Of a stretch of 64,000 nucleotides of DNA, positions 43,752 to 52,470 are shown one piece after another. Under the pieces are notes generated by a model. It did no database searches. It was not told the origin of the DNA and was given only the letters and a program-made list of their open reading frames with translations. The DNA comes from Neotamlana laminarinivorans. GTDB taxonomy: Bacteria; Bacteroidota; Bacteroidia; Flavobacteriales; Flavobacteriaceae. Position 1 is the first letter of the stretch. The number at the start of each line of letters is the position of its first letter. The position numbers and the translations under genes are program-made. The DNA is taken from assembly GCF_020523925.1 (NCBI RefSeq), contig NZ_JAJAPW010000003.1, positions 496,001 through 560,000 on the forward strand, written 5' to 3'.

Positions 43752-44833
43752 AAGGCCCAAGAGGTGTTTTGACGTCTGGCTAATTCGGTATAGTCCTCGA
43801 TTTGTTTAACACGATGCGAATAAATGTCCTTATCGTCTTGTACAAGATAGCCTTCAACTGTAAATTTTATGGTGTCTTCAAAATTTAATTGAGGAACCCA
43901 ATTTAGGGTGTTGGCCGCTTTAGTGATATCTAATTTTAAAAGATTAGCTTCATGTAATTTACTAGTGTGTTCGGGTGTGTTATAATCTATAGCTGTGGTT
44001 TTTTCAATTTCTTTTACAACTTCCAGTACATTATAATGTCGGTAAGTACTTGGACCAAAATTCCAAGCGCCTTCATAGCGTTTATTATTTTCAGACAAAA
44101 GTGCCAATTGCATATAACCTGATAAAGGTTCTAAAACGTGCTCCCATGGGCGAGTTGCGGCCGGATTTCGTATCTCTAAAGTCTCATTAGCACGTAGGGT
44201 CTTAAAAATATCTGGTATAAGTCGGTTGGCAGACCAATCGCCGCCGCCTATAACATTACCGGCCCTAGTACTTACAACAGATACAGGAGAGTCGCTATAA
44301 AAGGAGCGTCGAAATGAAGAGATAACTAATTCAGCACAACCTTTGGAGGCGGAATAAGGATCGCTTCCCCCGATCTCATCATTTTCTTTATATCCCCAAA
44401 CCTGTTCTTTATTCTCGTAACATTTATCACTGGTAATAACCACAATACTCTTCAAGTTTTTAGCATCTCGTGCAGCTTGTAAAACATGAACAACACCCAT
44501 AACATTTGTGGAATAAGTGGATACAGGGTCATTATAAGAGTCAATAACAAGGGCTTGGGCGGCAAGATGAAAAATATAGTCAGGATCTACAGAGGTAATT
44601 TGGGCATGTAAGTGTTCAAAATCAGTAACATCCCCGTAAGTTTGATTAATTTTGTTTTCCAAATCGCAAACCTTAAAATTATCTAGAGAGTTTAAGGGGG
44701 GTAACGCATAGCCATAAACATCGGCGCCTAATTCCTTGAGCCATATAGATAGCCAGGATCCTTTAAATCCGGTATTTCCTGTGATAAATACTTTTTTTCC
44801 TTGATATCTATCAAAAAGTTTTTGTGTTGTCAT
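43748..44833 (-). CDS. rfbG: CDP-glucose 4,6-dehydratase
   Basis: A 361-residue extended short-chain dehydrogenase/reductase. KKVFITGNTGFKGSWLSIWL is the NAD-binding start. VVITSDKCYENKEQVWGY, then DPYSASKGCAELV, holds the catalytic Y-x3-K, and TRAGNVIGGGDWSANRLIPD is the CDP-glucose dehydratase signature. It converts CDP-glucose to CDP-4-keto-6-deoxyglucose. It overlaps the epimerase gene by four bases. The gene for its substrate supplier, rfbF, is 320 bases upstream, an unusually wide gap for this pair. Confidence 0.94.
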   Translation of the reverse strand: MTTQKLFDRYQGKKVFITGNTGFKGSWLSIWLKELGADVYGYALPPLNSLDNFKVCDLENKINQTYGDVTDFEHLHAQITSVDPDYIFHLAAQALVIDSYNDPVSTYSTNVMGVVHVLQAARDAKNLKSIVVITSDKCYENKEQVWGYKENDEIGGSDPYSASKGCAELVISSFRRSFYSDSPVSVVSTRAGNVIGGGDWSANRLIPDIFKTLRANETLEIRNPAATRPWEHVLEPLSGYMQLALLSENNKRYEGAWNFGPSTYRHYNVLEVVKEIEKTTAIDYNTPEHTSKLHEANLLKLDITKAANTLNWVPQLNFEDTIKFTVEGYLVQDDKDIYSHRVKQIEDYTELARRQNTSWAL

Positions 44834-45152
44834 TGTTACGGTTTAAAAATCGAATATGTTTTTAGTTGTATTAATTATTGTTCTAAAGATATTTTTAACA
44901 ATTAAAAGATTGGCTAAAAATAAATATAGAATGCCATATGAGGCCTTTTTTCTATTAGATCTTTTATGGAAAATACCATGCGCTCCAAATTAATGCGACG
45001 AGTTGAAGTCAATAAATTAAAAATTTCAAAGTTTAAATAGAAATGCGGTACAGCCTCAAATTTATAAATACAGAAGCTGGTGCAGGAATTAAAAGGAAAA
45101 AACTTCAAATTAAGTTTCAAAAGGTCAGGTAAAATATGTAACGCTGCTAATC
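44834..45152. other. 319-base gap between rfbF and rfbG
   Basis: Genes rfbF and rfbG are usually close together. This spacer has short frames on both strands. The longest is a 91-codon minus-strand frame (44914-45189) overlapping the rfbF end, with an unremarkable Phe/Leu-rich translation. None shows a recognisable domain. It may be a remnant of a lost gene or a long leader for rfbG. I see no hairpin with a T-tract. Confidence 0.4.
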
Positions 45153-45935
45153 TTACCATATGTGCCAAGGCGCTTGTCTTGAACTCCAAAGACCTTCCAA
45201 AACATTTTTATCTCTTAAGGTATCCATAGGTTGCCAAAAATCATGATGCTTAAAGGCAAATAAATGACCACTCGAGGCCAGCTGTTCTAATGGTTCTTTT
45301 TCAAATACTGTCGAGTCATCATCAATATAATCTAATATTTCAGGCTCTAAAACAAAATAGCCACCGTTAATCCATGCAGTGCCATCAGAATCACCTTTAG
45401 GTTTTTCCTTAAAATACTGAATTTGATTTTCATCTTTTTGGAGGGTAAAAACGCCAAAGCGTCCAGGTTGTCTTACAGAAGTAAGCGTAGCGAATTTACC
45501 ATGGCGCTTGTGAAACTGAATCAGATCGGTAATATTAACATTACTTACACCATCACCATAAGTTAAACAAAAGGTTTCATTGCCTATATATTCCGCAACC
45601 CGTTTAAGTCGTCCACCAGTCATAGTGTTTTCTCCGGTGTCAACTAAGGTCACCGTCCAAGGTTCCGATTTTTTATGATGAACGGCCATACTATTGGTTT
45701 TCATATCAAAAGTAACATCCGCAGTGTGTAAAAAATAATTCGAAAAATATTCTTTAATAACGTAACCTTTGTAGCCACAACAAATAATAAAATCGTTGAT
45801 ACCATGATGAGAATAAATTTTCATGATATGCCATAATATGGGTTTGCCTCCAATTTCAACCATAGGCTTGGGGCGAATACCACTTTCTTCACTAATTCGG
45901 GTTCCAAAACCCCCAGCAAGTATAACTGCTTTCAT
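45153..45935 (-). CDS. rfbF: Glucose-1-phosphate cytidylyltransferase
   Basis: A 260-residue nucleotidyltransferase making CDP-glucose from CTP and glucose 1-phosphate. [20 protein letters not shown] is the nucleotide-binding start, followed by [30 protein letters not shown] holds the metal-binding Asp, and [31 protein letters not shown] and [20 protein letters not shown] are the family's sugar-binding and C-terminal segments. It is the first gene of the minus-strand CDP-sugar operon and has a promoter with a long T-run in its spacer. Confidence 0.95.
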   Translation of the reverse strand: MKAVILAGGFGTRISEESGIRPKPMVEIGGKPILWHIMKIYSHHGINDFIICCGYKGYVIKEYFSNYFLHTADVTFDMKTNSMAVHHKKSEPWTVTLVDTGENTMTGGRLKRVAEYIGNETFCLTYGDGVSNVNITDLIQFHKRHGKFATLTSVRQPGRFGVFTLQKDENQIQYFKEKPKGDSDGTAWINGGYFVLEPEILDYIDDDSTVFEKEPLEQLASSGHLFAFKHHDFWQPMDTLRDKNVLEGLWSSRQAPWHIW

Positions 45936-45968
45936 TCTTTTTGATTGTTTATTGTTCTTAGGAGAGTT

Positions 45969-45996
45969 TAAATGTATAAAAAAAAAATAAATACAA
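45969..45996 (-). promoter_or_regulatory. Predicted rfbF promoter with homopolymer spacer
   Basis: On the minus strand a TTG (45996-45994) is followed after 17 bases by TACATTTA (45976-45969), close to the TAnnTTTG box. The spacer contains ten T in a row (45978-45987 on the plus strand as A). The box lies 33 bases before the rfbF ATG. Confidence 0.5.
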
Positions 45997-46081
45997 GCCT
46001 TTGGTAACTTTAATTTTACGTCAAAAAAGCAGGAACACGAATGGGATAGGTTATTAAATGTGATTTTTATCGGAAATTTTA

Positions 46082-46242
46082 GGGCTTAGGGAGAGTGTAA
46101 GATAGTCTCCAGCCTATTAAAATGTAATTCAACGAAAATAATAGCGATATAAAGAAATAACAAAATAAATAATAGAATTCTATATTCTTTTGTATCAAAG
46201 TTATTGAATAACTTACCTGAACACAAATTGAGATTAATAGCA
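46082..46242 (+). promoter_or_regulatory. Shared exopolysaccharide leader module, copy B
   Basis: It has the same ordered blocks as at 39545-39692: GGGCTTAGG (46082), TAAGATAGTCT (46098), AACGAAAATAATAGCG (46131), TTCTATATTCTTTTGTA (46178) and GATTAATAGCA (46232). The third block matches copy A at 15 of 16 bases and the TTCnTTTGTA core at 9 of 10. It lies about 400 bases before the wzc ATG, so a long untranslated leader would follow if transcription starts here. Confidence 0.6.
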
Positions 46243-46638
46243 GAATTGAAATGTAAACGTGTTATAAAAGCTTACCTAAAAGGAGCTGATATAAATGTGA
46301 ATTAAATTTAAGATATATTGCTATTTATGAATCAAAACAGGGAATACTCTCATGTAATTATCCGTTATTTTATTACCCTAATACAAACCAAAGCAAATAG
46401 GCAATGGGGAGTGTTTTAATGCATAAGGGCCGCTTAAAAAAAATAAGTGAGTTGCTATCTGAATTTACAGTTCATTTGCTAACGGTTTAGCGTAAAATTA
46501 AGTAAAGAGATAGAGAGGATAGTCTTGGCTTGGTAGTATTAAATTTATTCATACTTTTAAAAAGTAAAAAAACGTTATTCATTATAGTTCCTCAAAACAG
46601 GGGCAAAAAGTTTAAAAATAAAATGTGATTTATTAATT

Positions 46639-48933
46639 ATGGAAAAAGATATTGCTAAAATAGTATCTAATTATCTAAAATACTGGTATTTATTTGTAAT
46701 AGGTAGTGTAATCTGTCTGGTATTGGCATTTTTGCATATTCGTTATAATGTAGTGTCTGAATATTACATTGCGGGTAAAGTATTGCTTAATGATAAAGAG
46801 AATGGTGGTGGAGAGGCTTCAGGGTTACAGTCTTTAAGCGATCTAGGCTTGATTAAAATGTCTAAAAACATTCAAGACGAGATAGGGGTACTACTATCTT
46901 ACGATTTAATGTTAGAAACAATTAATGAGTTAGATTTTGCAGTGGCATATTACGCAGAAGGAAGCTTTAATGAGGTGGAGGTGTATGTAAAATCTCTACC
47001 GTTTAAAGTGGTATTAAATGATACATTACCGTTGTTAAAACAAGGAACATTAGGTAGGGTTAAAGTGCTTGATGAATTCAAATTTAGTGTTGAAAAATTA
47101 GTCGACGACGAAGTGGTTGATAAAAAAGTGTATGAATTCGGGGAAATGATAGCTACCGAATTTGGAAACTTTCATGTGGAATTACAGCAAGAAAAATTAG
47201 ACCTTAAAAATACCAAACCTGTAATTGTTAAATTTAAGGATCCCGAGGCTATGGCTTCTAATTACAATTACCGTTTAGATGTGTTTCCGGTATACGAAAA
47301 CGGCGGGGGATTGCTCGAAATAGGTTTAACTGATGCAATACCGCAACGCGGAGAAGACTTAATTAATAAACTTATAGAAGTATATGCACGTAATTCTGCG
47401 AAGCACAAAAATTTGCTAGCCGAATCTACCCTAAAATTGATTGATGAGCGTTTAAGCCTGCTAACTACAGATTTAAATAGCGCAGAAAAAAGTGTTGAAA
47501 ATTATAAGCAAAGTAATAACTTAACCAATGTCGAGGCAGATGCATCACGCTTTATCCAATTGGCCGATCAAGTGGATAGGGAGTTAGTGACATTGCGAAC
47601 TGAAATCAATGCCATTAACGCACTCGATAGAACCTTAGTGCAGTCCGGGAGCGGAAATTATACAGCTATAAGTTCCTACAACATCCAAAACCCGGCATTA
47701 GTGGCTGCAATCATGAATTATAACACAGTTGTGCAAGAAAGAGTAGCTTTAGTAAATGCAACGGGAATAGGGAATCCCATGTTGGGAGAAATCGATAAGC
47801 GTTTGGAGTCTAGTAAACGACAGATATTAGAAAATGTTAAAGGCATTAAATTACAACTAACCAGATCACAACGGGATTTAATAAACCAGTCCTCCCAATA
47901 CAGGTCTAAAATTTCCTCAGTGCCCTCGGCTGAAAGAGCCTTATTAGAAATTAATAGAGATCAAGGGCTCAAACAAGGTTTGTACCTATTTCTTCTACAG
48001 AAAAAAGAAGAAGAAGCCCTATCTATCAGTGTGCCTTTTGCCGATACACGGGTTATTGAAGAACCTAGGTCTAGTGGATATCCAATAAATGGGGCTAAAA
48101 CACCAGTATACTTAGGAGCTCTAATGTTTGGGCTTTTAGTGCCTTTTGGCTTTGTATTTTTAAAAGAAGCATTAAACACTAAAATTAAAGATCATGATGA
48201 AGTAAGCGAATTAACCAGTACCCCAATTTTAGGTCTGGTGGCTCATAATAAAACCAATAAAGCAGTAGTGCTAAGTAAAAATAGCAACACACCAATTGCG
48301 GAACTTTTTAGGTTAATGAGGCACAATTTAAAGTTTATGACCAAAAATGAAGCCAACCAAACCATTATGGTAACCTCCGGGAATCCTGGAGAAGGTAAAA
48401 CTTTTGTATCTACAAACTTAGCAGCGAGTTTAGCACTTACAGGCAAAAAAGTAGTTGTCCTAGGTTTTGACCTTAGGATACCTAAATTAACTAAAGAATT
48501 AGATTTAAAGTATGAATATGGGCTATCCGATTACATAATCGATCCCGAGATACAAATACAGCAGTTACTAATCGCTTACCAACAGGTGCCAAACTTACAC
48601 TTTATTGGGGCAGGTACCATGGCGCCTAATCCTGGGGAATTAATAATTCACCAACGGGTTGAGCAGCTTTTTGCACAGCTAAAATCACAATTCGATTACA
48701 TCATTATCGATACACCTCCTGTAGGGAAAGTAGCAGATGCCTTTGCTTTAGCAAAGCATACAGATGCGGCTATTTTTGTGCTACGTCAAAATTATACCAA
48801 AAAAACAGACTTGAAATTGGTAAACGAGATAGTAGAAACAAACAAAATCAACAACTTAATGTTAGTAATAAACGATATAAAAAACGAGAAAAACGATTTC
48901 TACGGTGGCTATGGAAATACAGGAAACACCTAA
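46639..48933 (+). CDS. wzc: Wzc-type polysaccharide co-polymerase and tyrosine autokinase
   Basis: A 764-residue fused Wzz/BY-kinase that controls chain length and export of Wzy-made polysaccharide. A first helix lies at about 17-33, then a periplasmic Wzz domain with coiled coil and a second helix at about 490-508 (GALMFGLLVPFGFVFL). The cytoplasmic kinase follows, with Walker A TSGNPGEGKTFVST near 578, Walker A' VVVLGFDLRIPK near 610 and Walker B YIIIDTPPVGKVADAF near 690. The C-terminal tail has only two tyrosines (NDFYGGYGNTGNT), fewer than in typical Wzc proteins. It is the first gene of the exopolysaccharide operon. No outer-membrane Wza gene is in the window. Confidence 0.92.
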   Translation: MEKDIAKIVSNYLKYWYLFVIGSVICLVLAFLHIRYNVVSEYYIAGKVLLNDKENGGGEASGLQSLSDLGLIKMSKNIQDEIGVLLSYDLMLETINELDFAVAYYAEGSFNEVEVYVKSLPFKVVLNDTLPLLKQGTLGRVKVLDEFKFSVEKLVDDEVVDKKVYEFGEMIATEFGNFHVELQQEKLDLKNTKPVIVKFKDPEAMASNYNYRLDVFPVYENGGGLLEIGLTDAIPQRGEDLINKLIEVYARNSAKHKNLLAESTLKLIDERLSLLTTDLNSAEKSVENYKQSNNLTNVEADASRFIQLADQVDRELVTLRTEINAINALDRTLVQSGSGNYTAISSYNIQNPALVAAIMNYNTVVQERVALVNATGIGNPMLGEIDKRLESSKRQILENVKGIKLQLTRSQRDLINQSSQYRSKISSVPSAERALLEINRDQGLKQGLYLFLLQKKEEEALSISVPFADTRVIEEPRSSGYPINGAKTPVYLGALMFGLLVPFGFVFLKEALNTKIKDHDEVSELTSTPILGLVAHNKTNKAVVLSKNSNTPIAELFRLMRHNLKFMTKNEANQTIMVTSGNPGEGKTFVSTNLAASLALTGKKVVVLGFDLRIPKLTKELDLKYEYGLSDYIIDPEIQIQQLLIAYQQVPNLHFIGAGTMAPNPGELIIHQRVEQLFAQLKSQFDYIIIDTPPVGKVADAFALAKHTDAAIFVLRQNYTKKTDLKLVNEIVETNKINNLMLVINDIKNEKNDFYGGYGNTGNT

Positions 48934-48999
48934 GACGCCTAAATAAACTCCCTAAGAGCTATAATTTAGAGTAACCAAACCACTAAAAGTATAAGTATT

Positions 49000-50028
49000 A
49001 TGAAACTTTTTTTAACATCAGCGTACCCCTATAATCAAGAAAATAACTTTGCGGTAAATTGGCTAAAAAATTTGGCGGAAGAAACCCAGAACCCTAGGCA
49101 TGCTATAGTGGAAAATCCAGAAGAAGCTGATGTTATTTTGTTTTTGGAGCAACACCTTTCCGACGATCCCTATTATTTTCAGGTCATTAAACACGAATTA
49201 ACAAAAAAATATAAGCAGAAGGTAATATTATATGCCGATGTAGATAGGCCGCTACCCATTTTACCCATGCTATCTCCAACCTTAGAGAAATCTTATTTCA
49301 ATAAAGGCTTATGCTACCCAGCCCCTTTTATAGCACGTCAAACCACCAACGATTCTGTGGTATACACGGAGTTAAGCCATAAAAGAAAATATTTATTTTC
49401 ATTTTTAGGTTCTTGCACCACCAACAAAACCAGATATAAAATTCTAGACATTCAATACCAAAACTGTTTTTTAAAGGACACCAGTAAATTGGTGTATTGG
49501 AAATTAAGTAATAAGGAAAAACTAAAACTCACTCAAGAATCGGTAGATGTATATAAAAATAGTTACTTTGTCTTATGCCCTAGAGGCATTGGTCCAGATA
49601 CCTATCGGGTCTATGAAGTCATGCAAATGGGTCTAGTGCCAGTAATCATTTCAGACGAGTGGGTGCCTATGAACGGACCAAATTGGGACGAATTTGCTAT
49701 CAGGGTAAAAGAAAATGAAGTGCATAAAATCCCTGAAATATTGGAGGCAAAAAAAGAACAAGCTATCCATATGGGAAACTTAGCCCGTGAAAATTGGGAA
49801 AATTGGTTTTCAAATGAGGTGATGTTTAATGTTTTAGCAGATTGCGCAGAAAGTTTGCATAAAAATAAAAAGAATAACAGATTAGGAAATTTATATTATT
49901 CTTATTCACAGTTTTTTAGAAAATTTCATTCAAGAGCATTAATAAGACATTTAAGGCGAAAAATAAAAAAATCAAAAGATACTGAGGCTGAGGTTAAAAC
50001 ATCTAATAATTTTGTAAAAACGCTGTAA
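49000..50028 (+). CDS. Exostosin-like glycosyltransferase (GT47 type)
   Basis: A 342-residue protein resembling the exostosin family. The best-preserved part is SYFVLCPRGIGPDTYRVYEV followed by MQMGLVPVIISDEWVPMNGP (about 187-226), the nucleotide-sugar-binding region of exostosin-type GT-B enzymes. EEADVILFLEQH near residue 42 and YLFSFLGSCTTNKTRYKIL near 127 also fit. The C-terminus is basic (RHLRRKIKKSKD). It comes 66 bases after wzc in the operon and probably adds one sugar of the repeat unit; donor and acceptor are unknown. Confidence 0.8.
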   Translation: MKLFLTSAYPYNQENNFAVNWLKNLAEETQNPRHAIVENPEEADVILFLEQHLSDDPYYFQVIKHELTKKYKQKVILYADVDRPLPILPMLSPTLEKSYFNKGLCYPAPFIARQTTNDSVVYTELSHKRKYLFSFLGSCTTNKTRYKILDIQYQNCFLKDTSKLVYWKLSNKEKLKLTQESVDVYKNSYFVLCPRGIGPDTYRVYEVMQMGLVPVIISDEWVPMNGPNWDEFAIRVKENEVHKIPEILEAKKEQAIHMGNLARENWENWFSNEVMFNVLADCAESLHKNKKNNRLGNLYYSYSQFFRKFHSRALIRHLRRKIKKSKDTEAEVKTSNNFVKTL

Positions 50029-50172
50029 GTACATCATAAGTAATTGGAATACAAACAATTATGAAGAGTTAAGTGCTCGGTGATGGTACAAGGAACAAAG
50101 AAAAAATGAAATGAAAAAATGAATAGATATCGAATTAATTTAACTTTTATCAAAAAACCAGTATAGTTGTCA

Positions 50173-51456
50173 ATGAGGAACATATCTAATCGCTCCATTT
50201 TTATGAGGCTGAAACCTTGGTTTATGTTAATAGGTTCTACGAGTATGGCTCAAGCCTTAGTTCAAGGATTAGGATTGATTTCAGGTATTTTAGTAATTAG
50301 AATATTACCGCCTTCTGAATACGCCTTATACACTCTAGGGAATAGTATGCTAGGTGCTATGGTCTTGTTGGCGAATGGTGGTATATCTAAAGGTGTAATG
50401 GCGCAAGGGAGTAAAGTTTGGAAAAATAAAAACCATTTGGGCGAAGTAATGGTTACAGGACTCCAATTAAGAAAAAAATTCATTTTCGCGAGCTTAATAA
50501 TTGGAATACCAATTTTATTTTACCTCCTATTAAAAAATGATGCGAGTATCACTTCAGCCGTTTTGATAATTATAGCATTAATTCCGGCTTTTACGGCTTC
50601 TATTTCTAATGCTTTATTAGTCATAGTGCCTCAATTACACCAGAATATCAGACCACTGCAAATTAATCAAATTGGGGTTAACTTGGGGCGATTATTGCTT
50701 TTATTGGGATCCATACTCTTTTTCCCTATTGCTTATGTGGCACTTTTATCTGCCGGTATTTCACAGATAGTAGGTAATTATAGGTTAAAAAAAATAGCTT
50801 TACAACATGTGAATTTAAAGCAAAAACCATCGCCTGCCATCCGCAAAAAAATCATAAAAACCGTTTCACGTATTTTTCCTGAATCGGTTTATTATGCGTT
50901 TTCAAGTCAAATAACCATCTGGTTATTATCAATATTTGGAACCACTAAAGCAGTTGCAGAAATAGGAGCATTAAACCGAATAGCGGTGTTATTAACCTTA
51001 TTTACTATGGTGTTTAATATTTTAATTGCACCAAGATTTGCGCGATTAACAGAAAGTTTTCAAGTATTAATTAAAAGATATACTTTAGTGGTGCTTATAT
51101 TGCTTGTGGTATTACTCGTAGTGGTTAGTATGACTTATTGGTTTTCATCTCAAATATTATGGATATTAGGAGCTGACTATGAAAATTTAAATACAGAAAT
51201 TGTGTGGTTAATTTTGGGTGCAACATTATCACTTATCGCCGGCCTTATTTATAACTTGTATTCGGGAAGAGGTTGGATTCAACATCCTATCTTAGCAATT
51301 TCAATAAGTTTTATAACTTTAATAGTGGGTATTACTATAATTGATGTATCCAACTTAATGGGGGCAATTAAATTAAATATTTTAGTAGGCTTAGTGCAAT
51401 TTCTATCACATATGTTATATGGGTATTACAAAATTTTTAAATTAAAAAATAATTAA
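50173..51456 (+). CDS. wzx: Wzx-type oligosaccharide flippase
   Basis: A 427-residue polytopic membrane protein with about twelve helices, of the MOP/polysaccharide-transporter superfamily. The start is taken as ATG at 50173; a longer frame begins with TTG at 50167. Early family features are SMAQALVQGLGLISGILVI and PPSEYALYTLGNSMLGAMVL. Later helices include ILIAPRFARLTESFQ and LVVLLVVVSMTYWFS. It should flip lipid-linked repeat units across the inner membrane for Wzy. It follows the GT47-like gene after a 144-base gap, the widest in the operon. Confidence 0.88.
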   Translation: MRNISNRSIFMRLKPWFMLIGSTSMAQALVQGLGLISGILVIRILPPSEYALYTLGNSMLGAMVLLANGGISKGVMAQGSKVWKNKNHLGEVMVTGLQLRKKFIFASLIIGIPILFYLLLKNDASITSAVLIIIALIPAFTASISNALLVIVPQLHQNIRPLQINQIGVNLGRLLLLLGSILFFPIAYVALLSAGISQIVGNYRLKKIALQHVNLKQKPSPAIRKKIIKTVSRIFPESVYYAFSSQITIWLLSIFGTTKAVAEIGALNRIAVLLTLFTMVFNILIAPRFARLTESFQVLIKRYTLVVLILLVVLLVVVSMTYWFSSQILWILGADYENLNTEIVWLILGATLSLIAGLIYNLYSGRGWIQHPILAISISFITLIVGITIIDVSNLMGAIKLNILVGLVQFLSHMLYGYYKIFKLKNN

Positions 51457-51466
51457 ATAAAAATTA

Positions 51467-52447
51467 ATGACATCTAAATCAGCTATATGTACCCTGTTTG
51501 AGGGACATTATCATTATGGAGTGGCTACATTGTCAAATTCATTATACCATTCGGGGTTCAGAGGTGCAATGTATGTAGGATATAGAGGGGATTTACCAGA
51601 TTGGGTAAACGCAGGAGAACGTGTAAGTATTCAAGGTTATGATAATGTCATGAAAGTGAAAAATATAAAGGAAGAAATGACTTTATATTTTATACCCTTA
51701 TCAACATCGTACAGCTTAACAAATTATAAACCTAATTTTATGTTAGACTTACTTAACGGCCCAGCAAAAGAATTGGATTATATGTTTTACTTCGATCCAG
51801 ATATTGTGGTCAAACAACCTTGGGCATGTTTCGAGGAATGGGCCAACTGTGGAATAGCAGTATCTGAAGATGTTAATTCTCCCCTTGAAGAATTACATCC
51901 AAGACGAGTGGGTTGGCGTACCTATTTCAAGGAATACAACATGTCATTAAAATGCAAATCTAATATTTATGTAAATGGTGGTTTTATAGGAGTAAACAAA
52001 AGTAATTTAGAATTTTTAAAACTATGGAAAAATATACAAGATTACATGGCAAATGCAATCGGAGGTCTTGAAAATTCTATTTTTTCAAATCAAACCTACA
52101 AAACAACAATACCTGTGAAAAAAGGGTTTCAAATTTTTGATAAATCAGACCAAGACGCTTTAAATGCGGCAATTGAATGTTATAAAGATCATGTAAGCTA
52201 TATAGGTCTTGAAGGTATGGGGTTTAAGGAAGGATATAATCTGATGATTCATGCTCTGGGCAGTCCAAAACCTTGGAAAACAAATTTACTAAGTAGAGCA
52301 ATACAAGGACATCAACCTAGACTAACAGATGTAAGTTATTGGAGAGTAAACAATACACCATTCTCCGCACATAGTAATCTTGAAATAAAAAGGAAAAAAT
52401 TAAGTATATTGGTTGCAAAAATTATAGGCCGATTTTACAGTAAATAA
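51467..52447 (+). CDS. Putative GT-A glycosyltransferase
   Basis: A 326-residue protein that I assign only broadly. SAICTLFEGHYHYGVATLSN at the start resembles GT8/GT-A enzymes. YMFYFDPDIVVKQPW (about 103-117) has a D-P-D metal-site motif, and IYVNGGFIGVNKSNLEFL is the acceptor-side strand seen in nucleotide-diphospho-sugar transferases. FDKSDQDALNAAIECY matches the D-Q-x2-N element of such enzymes. No signal peptide or helix bundle is present. It lies 10 bases after wzx and 23 before ugd. The donor sugar is unknown. Confidence 0.75.
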   Translation: MTSKSAICTLFEGHYHYGVATLSNSLYHSGFRGAMYVGYRGDLPDWVNAGERVSIQGYDNVMKVKNIKEEMTLYFIPLSTSYSLTNYKPNFMLDLLNGPAKELDYMFYFDPDIVVKQPWACFEEWANCGIAVSEDVNSPLEELHPRRVGWRTYFKEYNMSLKCKSNIYVNGGFIGVNKSNLEFLKLWKNIQDYMANAIGGLENSIFSNQTYKTTIPVKKGFQIFDKSDQDALNAAIECYKDHVSYIGLEGMGFKEGYNLMIHALGSPKPWKTNLLSRAIQGHQPRLTDVSYWRVNNTPFSAHSNLEIKRKKLSILVAKIIGRFYSK

Positions 52448-52470
52448 TTAAATAAAAAATAATAAGCTTT

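Larger units (their letters stand above)
45936..46638. other. 703-base intergenic region between the divergent rfbF and wzc operons
   Basis: Three things can be seen. The rfbF promoter is at 45969-45996. The shared leader module, copy B, is at 46082-46242. Two tiny overlapping frames follow at 46327-46490 (30 and 23 codons, joined as TAATG). A small hairpin with TACTTTT/AAAAGTA arms is at 46552-46566. The last 70 bases before the wzc ATG are AT-rich without a strong RBS. Confidence 0.5.

Noticed and set aside
44914-45189. 91-codon minus-strand frame between rfbF and rfbG
   Set aside because: It overlaps the end of rfbF, its translation is low-complexity Phe/Leu/Lys-rich with no domain, and no RBS is visible. 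Treated as non-coding gap, not as a gene.
46552-46566. TACTTTT/AAAAGTA hairpin before wzc as a terminator
   Set aside because: Stem is short and purely AT-rich with an A-tract rather than a T-tract downstream.
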